Part shown: in pieces, positions 12,111 through 23,263 of the stretch
How positions within the stretch are numbered: the first letter of the stretch is position 1
How the letters are laid out: each line of letters opens with the position of its first letter
Source of the DNA: Temnopleurus reevesii
Taxonomy: Eukaryota; Echinodermata; Echinoidea; Temnopleuroida; Temnopleuridae
Reading direction: 5' to 3'
NCBI GenBank assembly: GCA_036244855.1
Contig: BQKZ01000243.1
Location: 148,336-212,335 of the forward strand
Length of the DNA stretch: 64,000 nt
Position numbers and translations under genes: made by a program
The notes under the pieces: generated by a model
Told to the model about the DNA's origin: nothing
What the model saw: only the letters and a program-made list of their open reading frames with translations
The model's database searches: none

Positions 12111-14699
12111 ACGTAACTGCATTGTTTGTGCATGGTTAATAGAATAGGGAAAATATCATGATGGAATGTGACTTCTATTCTACATTCATTTCTAGAATGG
12201 ATTAGCCCAGTTACAGGCTTTCAATTCATTAATGTTTACTTTACAATGCATCTTCATAGCAAAGCATGTTCGCTCCCTGGAATCATATTTTCCCTTTTGT
12301 ATTATTGTAAACCATGAACCTAGAATAAACATAAATTGAATATTTCCCCCTTTTGCGCTAAAAAGTATTAGATCTAATATGGAATATATAGATAGCTGAT
12401 TATTATTTGAGTATGTTTTGTTTAACACATACTTTGTATTGCCTCAAAATATGTAGTTCTGTAATGCACTATTTGAACACAAGTCAATAAGTTTCAGTAG
12501 AAAATGATCAAAATGAGTCATGGTAAATTTTTCTTGTAAATGGAGAAAACCAAATGTAACAGTTGGAATTAATTCTCAGTGTTAATTTCTTCCACCTGCA
12601 TTACAAATTTTCACAGGTAGCTTCTCACTTCCGATTCCTGATTTTACGCAAGGATCAGTGCAACTTCCCGTACCAATTTGCACAACCCTTTTATGCTGTG
12701 CAAACATGAGGCCAGAGAATTATTTGGAAAAATCAATTTGTAAATTCATTGCTGTCACATGTGTGCTGATACGGTAATTGAGCAAACATTAAATGACAGT
12801 TCATTGTCATGTCATTTCACTTTTATCTGTGTTTGAAAAAGTATTTGTTTTGCAAAATAAATCGATAAACTGATATTTTGACCCAAATTTGGTGATGGAA
12901 GTGCTATCCTTTTCTGAATTTATAGCACATATAACCTTCAATGATTTGGGTTTCTTGTGGAAGTGAATTTGATATCCACTTGAAGTCCAGATTGTTGATT
13001 CGTATTTGTGCTTTACGATCTCAGAAATTTTGAAAAATGATTTGCAATAGAATTATAGAAATGTAATGCATTATTGGAGTATTGGTTTTCTTTTGAATTC
13101 ATAAAAATCAGCACTTCTGATTTTGAAGGTAAAATATTTAGATTTATACTCATCCGAGCCACAGTAAACATATACATGTATTAACTATAAGACACATGCT
13201 GTTGATTATATATAAAACATTTAGAAGCAATCATTTGTTCAGAGGATCAACCCATTTTTGTATCAAGGGTTTACTACATATTATTACCAGTAGTAGTTCT
13301 ACGGAGTAATTAAGTTAATGAAAAATAGTCCTCGCATATATAATTATATGCACTTTCTGGCATGCCTTTTGACCCAGAAATGCATTAAATGATGCTTAGA
13401 AAATTATTTTGAATGCCAGATTTTGCAATTTTCACAGAACTTATAGAGGCAACATCGAAAATTTCATTTAGTAAAGTGTTAACCGAACATAAACGAATGT
13501 CTGCTTGTACATTCATTATCATATTTGCTGCTTTATCCCACCCTTAGTTGCCTATTGATTACTGTACATTCATAGGGGCGGCATTAGTCATTAAGGTAGT
13601 GTACTCTCGTTATGCATTAATTGACATGTGACTGATAAATCTTGATCACATGACCACTCGATTGTCTAGCTTCGAATATGTGAGGGTTGTATCATACGTA
13701 CTAAAGTAGTGAAGTGAAAGCAGAGATGCTGATCATTCCGTAATATGCATGAGGCTAAATTAAAACGTGAATCAACAAACACCTGAATAAGATTTGAAGA
13801 AACATGACAATAAACATTCTCTTAGCTATTCATTTGTGATGAAATCCTTGAAATCATATGAAAATACACATTGTGTGTATTCTGGAAAGGTTAGCATCGC
13901 TGTAAAAGCCCTGCTATTTCAATATGGCAATATTTCAAAATTTATTTGTCTTCTTGGATCCATACATGTGGTTTGCCACCTGTTATAGAAAACAAAAGAC
14001 GACCTTGCTTTGGTGCCACAACTTCAAATATGTGTCAAGCAGACTTAAGTATACACATTTTGTTGCTGTTTTCAAGAAATGATAATTCATGAGGAAAATC
14101 TTCAGACACAATCTCTGGAGGTTTTCTATGGATGTATTACTTTATGAAAAAGGAAACAATACCCTACTCGTAAGATACACTTGAAAATATTATTGCTGGT
14201 GAGCCCCCTATAAACATACAATTACATGTAGTTGAATACAATTGGAATTAAGTTCTAAAGAGTAATCACAAATGAATGAGATGTTATTATTTTAATTTAT
14301 TAACATGAGGTTTATTTTTCTCAGTTCAAGATAATTTGTTTCTGGTTATGGCAGGGCAGAAATACAAACTGAAGAAAAAAACGCAATGCACATTGAAATT
14401 ATTTAAAGATGAATGAAATTTATCTCCAACACCAATTTTCTAGGAAAACTCTTCTCTGACAAGGTTAATGAGCAACGTGGGATATTGTGCTGAATAGATA
14501 CTGTCATACCAAAATATTCCTTCAGTGTACTGTATAATATAAAGAAGGTATAAGTTTAACATTTTCTATTTAATCTTTTTGTAAGTGCACTATATTTACC
14601 AGATGTGGCTAAATTTTAAGTACAGTATTTTGTAGGTTTGGAGGCATTATTGTATACTCTTAATTGAATGCCAAAATATTATTTCACATCTTTCACTCT
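12111..14699. other. Non-coding, AT-rich
   Basis: Nothing recognised beyond AT-rich unique sequence. Confidence 0.55.
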
Positions 14700-15260
14700 C
14701 TGGGGCTGCTTTTCATTTTTCACGATCACTTCCCATCCCCCTCTCTTGCTTATTCTCTTATCTTTCCATCTAGTTTTTCTGACCATCCTTCTTCCTCCTC
14801 TTCCTCCTCTTCCTCTCTCTGTTCCTCTCCCTCCATCACTTTCTCAATTTTTCTCTTACTCAATTGTATCTAATCCCCTCCCCCTATTTCTCTTCTCTGT
14901 AATCTACCCTTTGCTTTCCCTTCCCCCTCTCCCTCTCTGTCCCTTTCCACTCTCTCTCCCCCTCTCTGTCCCTCCACCTCCCCTCTCTGTCCCTCCACCT
15001 CCCCTCTCTGTCCCTCTCTCCCTCTCATCATTTTATCTGTCTTCTCTCTTCATCACCTTTCCCTTATTCCCCTCTCTGTACAAGTCATTGTGAACAATTT
15101 CATTTCTCAGTCCCTCTGTGTCTGTATGTCCCTTTTTCTCTTTCTCTCTCTCTCCCTCTGATTCTTTCTTTCCCCTCTTTTCCTCTCTCTCTGTTACCCA
15201 TAATTTTATCATCTCCCCTATTCCTCCCTCTCCCTTCTTCCCCTCTCTATCTCATACACA
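14700..15260. repeat. Polypyrimidine (C/T-rich) tract
   Basis: About 560 bp of C/T on the + strand, including three copies of a ctccacctcccctctctgtc-type unit near 14960-15015. The Leu/Pro/Ser-rich frames across it are a by-product of composition. Confidence 0.92.
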
Positions 15261-15295
15261 AGGCAGTACAATATTCATAGTCACTGTTTATCATA

Positions 15296-15745
15296 TAGCG
15301 GATGTGAGGTGCTGTGTCATCGTGAATGATTCGGATAATGTGCTGGTCGAGGCGGCACAGACCACATTCGTTTGGCCCATTATGGCACTGTAGCCAAATT
15401 CCATTCACTGGTTTAACAGGCAACGGCACACTTGGCCGATGTGAAGTTCCTGATTATTTGTATGAAATCGTTGCCAGGCTGCCAATTTATGCACTGTCTC
15501 ACCACGGCGGCGGCAGACGTCGAGTCTGTAGTCATCCCTCTGTGTGCGGCACATTTTTTCCTCTATACCAGCTCTCCTCTCCTCTATGAGCGGGGCAGGA
15601 ACAAAACAGCTTTCATAGAAGCAGTACTTTCACACACGTTTTCATACACACATACACACACTCCGACTCGCTTATAGCAGATTGAGAAAGGCAGAGTGGA
15701 GCTCTATGTGCATGCTTCTCACACGCAGTCCGCCATTTTCTTTGA
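15296..15745. promoter_or_regulatory. GC/CpG-richer unique island, candidate promoter or enhancer
   Basis: About 450 bp of non-repetitive sequence with more CpG than its surroundings (cacggcggcggcagacgtcg, cgactcgcttatagcag), ending with CCGCCATTTTC (15730-15740), a YY1-type motif often found near start sites. It lies 7.4 kb upstream of exon A on the same strand. The small reading frames across it show no similarity I recognise. Confidence 0.3.
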
Positions 15746-18327
15746 TTCTATTTGCATGCTATATTTAGATGATCCTCTCTTATTGCTCTCTCTCACTCCC
15801 CTCTCTCTACTTGTTAATTCTCCATCTCTAAATTTAAGCATGGTTGTTTTTCTTTATTTTATTCTCTCACTCCCCTCTCTCTATCTCTCTCTCATCCTCT
15901 TCATCCTTTGATTCTTGAATTTCTCATTCTGTTTTCTGATTTTTCCCTTGCTATGTGCGTCATGTAATCTCCAGGCCCTTTTATTACTGCAAAATGGTAT
16001 ATGAACAGCTATATTTGTGATGGATTGAAACTCTAATGGTACAGATGGTCAAACAAGTGCTTGATTGGTATTTTAATATTTTGCTTTATAAGAATGTGAT
16101 ATGTTTTGCAACATTTAGCGCTTGTCAGTTAATTCCATTAGTCATCATTTTGACAAATATTTACAAAATCACAGGGGAAATATTTGCCAGTTGTATACTT
16201 TACATTTTGTATCGGTTTTCTAATAAAATAAAACTTATTCAATTCTCCTGTATGAAAATTTGTGAGCCCAACCAAAGCCTTACAGAGTGAATAATATTCT
16301 TCAGATTTTTATCGTGAATTTTCCAATAGCTGTACATCTACTGAAGATAGCAAGAATGATAATTTTATACTTATGATTTTTAATTAGTTTGTTGGAATTA
16401 TATCAATATCTAAATTCATTCACAAAATTGCCTATATAATGGATGTGCCCCGATTCAGCATTAATGAAAAGCGCACACCTCTAACTCTACATCTACCCCT
16501 GATAGTGATTTTCATATGTTATAGAATAGAGTTTTTCTTCAAAAATGTGTTCACAAGTGATATGATTTCAGACTTAACTTTCCAACACTTGATTTTCTTG
16601 AGTTATATTATTCTATATCTTTACAGATATTATTTTCTTATATTTTCATATCTAATGATAATAGTACGCAAGCAATTAAGCAATAAGTGGAAGTACATTT
16701 ATTTTTCATTTTACATTTTACATAAATTTATTTTATTAGCATTATGACAGGCTTATTGGTTAGCCTTTCAAGATTTTTTTTATCATCACTTTTCATGTGT
16801 ACATACCATTACAAGTTGCAGACCTGGGTTTTGTGCAGGGCAAAACAACATACAGATTCATGTCGAGTTAAATAAAGTTTCAAATCTAACCAGTATTATT
16901 TCAAATTTCACAATAATTAAATCTATTCAGGACTTAGGTAGTTTCCAAGTAAAAACACTTGACTGTGTCTAGTATATCTTAAGTAGATAGTTATTGACAT
17001 ACTCTGGTACTTTTTGGGAAAGTTTTTCCAAGTTCATCCAAAATGTATATATTATTTAAGTTGGACATTATCTTGAAGACAAGCATTGTGAGTAAATGAA
17101 ACATTTGTCTTTATTTTAGGTTCTTTTCTTTCTCAATTTTTCTTTTAATCTTTAAAACACAGGTTCACATAAGTTCATTCGTGTTTGACTCTTTGTTTTA
17201 TTTCAGCATTTGCTTGCTTGCATTTAAAAAAAAAAACTTTGATTGAGGTTATGGAAGGACATGTATGATAGTGATAGTAATTTCCACTTCTCTGTGATCA
17301 AGGGATAAGATAACTCATTTTTGGAAATGTCACTCCGCAATTCACCTTCTTTCGAGAATTCAGGGTTCCGCACCTGTTTTCTCCTACAGTAGATAAGATA
17401 TCTACTTTTGAGGGTTTTTCACCCAATCTTGCTTGAACTATTGGAAGTAATGAATTGTTGTTTTAACATTATGGAACAGTTCAGATGAAGATGAACTGGG
17501 CAAAATGGAAGATTTTCACGAACCGTATCGTATCCTTGTTGAGATGGCATCCCCTATTTTGACTTAGAACTCATCGAATATGATCTAAGTTCTGAACTGG
17601 AAACCTGATAAAATTTCCACTTTTTTGTGAATTTTTTTTATAACCTTGTACCAAGGGTGATGCTTTTTTGTCGTGTGTAACTTTCAGGCCAGTAAGGTAG
17701 CCATGTTTTAGGGCTCTCCTGAGCATTTCTCCTTTTTTGAGATATGAGGCTTTATCAGCCCACCAACAAAATATTTGATTGAGTCAGCCTGTTTTTGGTA
17801 GACAACATGATTACACCATCGACTTTCCTCTAAACAGACATTTTGAAAAGTGTCATTTTATGTTGCAAAAATAGATGAAGAAGATGCCATAGTTTCTCAT
17901 TTTCATAATGAGAAATCACTTTCCTTATATCATTCCAAAGGGGCTGCACAAGGGTCAACTTCCTACTGCTGATGCTTTAGACAGACTACTGACAATTTGA
18001 TTTAATCGGTATTCACCTCCCGTCGCTGTTGCTACCTAGTATTTCAAAACATCGTTTTGGACGACTTGGGATATATTTAGAATGTAGGTCAAGCACTAGA
18101 CAAAACCCAGGGGAGCTGAGATGATAAAAACAAGCAATTTTTTGTTTTTCCTCATGGGAGTTCATAGCCTACATTTCATTTTTTGTTAATTTTTTGTTCA
18201 TTTCATTTTTAAAAATGCAATGGTTTGTGATAATGAAACATATAGCTATAATTAGCCCTTATCAATTTAGAAATTTGTTTTTGACCTCATATTACAGATA
18301 ATACATCAATTTATCATCGATGGCTTC
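15746..18327. other. Non-coding, pyrimidine-rich then AT-rich
   Basis: CT-rich patches at about 15775-15905, then AT-rich sequence. The 102-codon frame at 16439-16747 is Phe/Leu/Ile/Tyr-rich, as expected from A+T composition, and matches nothing I know. Confidence 0.55.
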
Positions 18328-18643
18328 TTACATATACACTACTCAAAATAAGTAATTATAGTCTCACTTTTCAGGATGTGTAACAAAAAGTAAAAGCACT
18401 CATGTGCACATTTGGGGTATTACCAAAATCCATATACTGTATAAGCTGCAATTTTTGCGGGGGTTGTATTTTCACGAAAATTTTCACTTTGCAAGATGCA
18501 CATGCATATGTGTACAAACACTGTCAAAACATGAAAACTGGTCCGAAATCGCGAAAATATCTGTATGATAAAATATGGGCTTGTATGCATATAGTACACA
18601 TTTCATGGTGGTCCATAGCTTTCTTTTAGTAGTGTACATGTAA
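18328..18643. mobile_element. Putative MITE with TACACTACT ends
   Basis: Termini ttacatatacactactcaaa and tttagtagtgtacatgtaa are imperfect inverted repeats 316 bp apart. The interior has the strand-symmetric pattern ttttcacgaaaattttcac. Confidence 0.55.
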
Positions 18644-19498
18644 TAATAAACCCTCTCTTTTCTATATTTCTACTTTTTCTACTTTTTCTAATACTGAAAG
18701 GTCATTTATGTTTCTCTTCATGGCTGTTTTGGTTCCATTTTTGCCCACATTAGATGGATGATGATTTCCATTTGATGTCTCGTATTACATATGATCCTTG
18801 TCGTGTGGGTGTGTGCTGGTTCTTTTCTTGTCATGTTTTGCTCTTCAGATTGCTGCAACCACAGGAATAATCCCTTTCACCAGATACACTCTGCAAATGA
18901 ATATTCTATAGATGAGGGTTTTCCCTTCCAAGTTCCATCAGAAAACAGGATTCCTTTTGGCTGTTTGGTGTGATTTATACAGACCTCACAACCGATAGGA
19001 ATTTAGAGGAAAATAGTTTTCCTATTTTTCGTCATAATTCTACTACATAGTCCTATGGGAAACCTGGTTTCCTTCCTCTTTTCTGCAAACCATTCCTCTT
19101 TTTCATTATAATGGTTGGGAGGCCTGTTTGTGTATATATCCACAAATTGCTTTGATGGATTGTGTTAGTAAAAATTGAACTGGCACTCTAAATCCACTTG
19201 ATTTTCACTCTAAATTCACCAATCTCTGAGATTCACTCCTTGAAAAATGAATGTTAATTTTCACTTCATATTTTTTTAGAGTTATATCAGGTTCTTAAAG
19301 GAAGAAAAACAATTGTGAAACACTCCAGATTTCATTAGGCATTACACAATTCTGAGTGCTTAATTATGTGGTTCGACTGATACACACAAATCCAATTTAG
19401 TAGATGCTGATGGGATTGTTAATTAGTGTAGCCTGGCAGTTGGATTGTTCAGAAAAAAGTGCATGTGTTATATGCATGTATTCATCGGCACAGTTTGG

Positions 19499-19708
19499 TA
19501 GTCTGCACGCACAGACCCTAGGCTTTTGATGTGTGCATGGGCAGAGCGTGGTATAGGGTATGCATTGTGTGACTACATCACACACAGCATTCTTCTTTCC
19601 TACAGCCTGTGCTAAAGACAAAAGAAATTGCAGTATGTCATGTAGTGAAAGATTGCATACTCTGTGTCATGCTCACACTGAAAGCCTAGGGTCTGTACTT
19701 GCAGACTA
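19499..19708. mobile_element. MITE with TAGTCTGCACGCACAGACCC ends
   Basis: Imperfect 28-bp inverted repeats: tagtctgcacgcacagaccc...ggcttt at the left, and aaagcc...gggtctgtacttgcagacta at the right. 210 bp in total, non-coding. Confidence 0.85.
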
Positions 19709-19918
19709 GCACATTGGCTTGTACCACTGCAATACTGGTCTGATGTTATCTTACTCTACGTATTCATTTTAAAATATTTGTTGATGATATAGAGGCCTTC
19801 CGGTATGCCTTGGGATGCTTAGTGAAATGAAGATGAACTGATTAAGATTGTTTAGACTCACCTTTGTATATTAAAGGCATGCTCATAATCATTGTGATGT
19901 ACCAGAGCTGCATTGCAT

Positions 19919-20103
19919 ATGTATGTGTGTGTGAGTGTGTGTGTGTGTGTGTGTGTGTAGGAGTGTTTGGGCACTGGTTTTATGTACGTGTGTGCATGTG
20001 GATGGATGTCATGTGGGAGAGAGAAAAAGAGAGTGTGTGTTTGTGTGTGTCTGTGTCTGTTTTTGAGGACGTAGATGGTGGTGAGGAAGAGAATTGGCAT
20101 GTT

Positions 20104-20146
<43 letters not shown>

Positions 20147-20152
20147 ATGTTT
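19919..20152. repeat. Two (GT)n microsatellites
   Basis: GT runs at about 19921-19958 and 20105-20146, with GT-rich sequence between them. Confidence 0.95.
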
Positions 20153-22654
20153 GTGTGTTGAATTAGGTCAATCGTGAGACAAGAAAGATCTTGAACCCCC
20201 TCTTTGTCTTCAAAAGACATGAAAAATTTAAAAAGGTCCAGACATCCATGTGTACATGCTTCATAAACTTAAGTCCACTCAATGTTGTACACTTAAAGCA
20301 AGAAGCTCTTAAGTATTTAAGTAATATCATTGAAAGCATGTTGCACTCACGTACACACCCATGTGACCCCTTATACACCGCTCGTACCACCATCCCACAC
20401 AGTCTCTAATCTGAACTATATTTAACTCCTACCAAATCTAATATTTCCTCCCCCGCATCTGACTGTCGAGTAAAAAAAAACAACAGGTTACTAAAAAATC
20501 GACCTGTCCTCTGCATGTATCGATAGGGAAGGGCATCCTCTCTGCACTTAGTAACGCATCACGTAACTATTCTTGCTTCGAGGGATTCTCGTCCAAACTT
20601 GCATTTATTTTAGAGATAAAAAGGAGGGGGATCATGTAAACCTGCTAAATTTAGCCAGCATTTTAAAATAGCAAACATCATCCTACTCTCTTAGAGGAAT
20701 TTGTTCAAAGAGTAGGACACTAAAGATAAAGTCTCTTCCTTTTTTGTTGATCTCCATTTTTGTTTGTTTACTTTATTGTTGTTTGTCTTATTTATTCATT
20801 TTAGATTCGAGGCTCCACTTAAAGATTTTATCATAAATGCAGACATTATTATTATTATGCATGTAAATAAATGCAATTCTTTATTCTTTTATTTCATTCT
20901 TTTTTTTTAATTGAAATGGTAACTTACCTTTTACCATCCATCCTTCTTCTCTGGTAGGGTTGGTGTTTTTATTGTCATACATCATAAAGAAATACATGAA
21001 TAAGTCTTAGATAAAAAAATCCTCCCAATCTGTATTGTATTCTTCAAACATATCAATACAGAAGATTATAATAATTAAGAGTGACGGTTTGAAAAAAATT
21101 GAAAAGAACTACAGGAGCAATTCAATATCGTATTTAAAAAATGTTTATTTGCTTAAATGGTTAACATAGTGGATTTGCTTAGCATCTTATTATTCTTTGA
21201 TGGATGAATACTTCTTGACCTATACCAATCACACTTCAACCTCATCCCTTTTTAAAATATGTTTCCCTATGAACTGGATTTGTTTGCTATTTCGTACTCT
21301 TTATCATCTCCCGTTTTGTGAAATGTGGTGGAAAATATGTTTTTGATCAGATTATGGTGGAGACATAGATTTTTACTGCATGCTGTCAAGAATTCATCAA
21401 AACTTTTACAGAATTAAAAAAAATAATGAAATTTGAGTGAATTTTGAATTTGTTCATTTTTTATAGTGACTGCCATGATAACTCTCAATTCACTACAAAA
21501 AAAGTGAAAGAACATACAAATCCACATGATTTTTAATCAATTTTTTCTCTTTAAAAATTCACTCTCTCCTCAAGGAACATTTTTACTCCTTATTTTGAGC
21601 AAATATTTCTTTTGGATGGCATCTCATTTTTCTTGGAAGGAGGATACATGAAACATCTTGACCTATCAATCATAATTCCACTGTAATCCCTTAAGAATGA
21701 ATGTTTTCTTGTGGATTAGTTTCATCTCCTGCTTTTTAAGATTCCGTGCAGCAAAATATCTCCTATTTCCTCCTTTTTTAGTGAAATGTCATGGTTCGCG
21801 GGAGAGGCTTGGAATTGAAGGAAAAAAGTCCTAGTTTTTTATTGCCTCTAAGGCACAAAACGAAATTGTTAAGTTGCTCTCAACTCACTGTCTGTCTGAA
21901 AAATTTCCCAACCTTTCTTTCTTTTTTGGAATTTAAATTTAAATTTTATTTAAATTTTTACTTTTCACTCCAATAAAAAAATCACACAAAATTACAGATA
22001 AACATTTGAAATACAACCTGAAAATTTATTTCCAGAGCTTCTTTAGCTTTTCACTCCTTTTGAAGTCTATTTTCTTCATGCATTCTATATATTGTGTTTG
22101 GAAAATATAAAAGAATGAAGTAAAAAACTAATTTCCGGCCAAACAATGCTATTTAAAAAAAAGGCCTTCGAGGGCTACCAAACAATTATTTTCTTTTTGC
22201 CTAATGGGTAGTGTAGAACCAGCTGATGACTGTAGACTTTCAATCAACCCAGGATGATTTCCATAATGTCATCCAGTCAATTAATATGTGAGGCACCGGG
22301 GGAGAGAGAGAGAGCACGCTGTTGGTTTTTCATAGTCACAATCGGAGCTCCTTTCTGGCATTTTGAAATGCCAGAAAAGGTCATTGTTCTTGTCGGGAGT
22401 GTTTACGGGGGCTGAGTAAAACACCTTAATGAATGATTATGAAAATAATGTAGTTCTTGTTTCATTTCTGTGCAAACTGTACACTGGAAGTGGAGTACAA
22501 AATTCAGAATTGCCATCCACAATAGGTATAATTTCAGTGTTTTTTTTTCTTGATTAACTGATTGACTGGATCACTGGCCTTTGTTTTCATGTTTTCTTTC
22601 ATATAATAGAATTTAACTTTGTACCAATATATATTTGGTAATATACAATCCACT
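20153..22654. other. Non-coding, AT-rich
   Basis: No exon or defined mobile element found in this stretch. It precedes the MITE next to exon A. Confidence 0.55.
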
Positions 22655-22719
22655 GGTGACCCTTTCTTACATGCGATTCAGCTCCAAGGTATATAATTGA
22701 ATGTGTGAAAGGGTCACCA
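22655..22719. repeat. Short inverted repeat
   Basis: ggtgaccctttcttacat and atgtgtgaaagggtcacc form ~18-bp arms with two mismatches around a ~29-bp loop. Could be a tiny MITE. Confidence 0.75.
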
Positions 22720-22852
22720 TTCATTTGCAGAGTCCTGCGTATCTCTACCAACAGCTTTATGAAAAACAACCCTGCTCTATATTGTTCTACAGAAAGATTT
22801 GAGTTTTAGACCAATATACATGTACGCCAGACAGCTTGAGTTTATATTTTTG

Positions 22853-23088
22853 AAGGCGGATTACTAATATATGCAATTTATTTTTGCACCCTCTAGAGAC
22901 AAAGATTGTTCTTGACAACTCAAAAGCTTGCCCAAGGCTTGCCTGACATAGCAACAAGTAATGTATGCAAACTGGACTCCAAGTATTATAGTTAAATTGT
23001 TACAAACTGGTTCAAGGAATACCACGTAACTATGGACCGTGGCAAAAATTGTGCATAAATTTGAATATAATAGCAAACTGGCGCATTT
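22853..23088. mobile_element. MITE, GGCGGGTTTAC family, degenerate copy 2
   Basis: Reversed relative of the copy at 6346: aagcttgcc, gacatagcaacaagt, gcaaactggac and aataccacgtaacta all match its complement. The termini are decayed (ggcggattac and gcaaactggcgc). It ends about 55 nt before exon A. Confidence 0.78.
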
Positions 23089-23143
23089 TGCAAACATTTT
23101 GGACGATTTTTAAATCGGAATGATTCTTGTTTTTATCTTGCAG

Positions 23144-23263
23144 GGTTCTGAGGATTCAAACTACGGCCGACCCTCGGATTCTGACCTGTCATTGGACGAG
23201 GAGAGAGAAGCGCTTAGAAGAGAGACCGAAAGACAAGCATTAGCACAATTAGAAAAAGCTAGG
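23144..23263 (+). CDS. CACNB: Cacnb exon A: N-terminal conserved segment
   Basis: 120 nt, 40 codons, phase 0 at both ends, beginning [20 protein letters not shown] and ending in LAQLEKAR. The acceptor is cag at 23141-23143 and the donor gtaagt starts at 23264. Vertebrate CACNB exon 3 (GSADSYTSRPSDSD... to EKAK) has the same 40-codon length and boundaries. In vertebrates an alternatively spliced N-terminal exon precedes this one and sets membrane targeting, and no equivalent was recognised upstream here. Reading on into the intron stays open only to a stop at about 23318-23320. The 3' part of this exon with its donor is repeated just downstream. Confidence 0.95.

Noticed and set aside
14664..15393. 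Pro/Leu/Ser-rich frames near 14.7-15.4 kb
   Set aside because: Composition artefact of the polypyrimidine tract.
19858..20220. His/Thr-rich and Val/Cys-rich frames
   Set aside because: Translation of (GT)n microsatellites.
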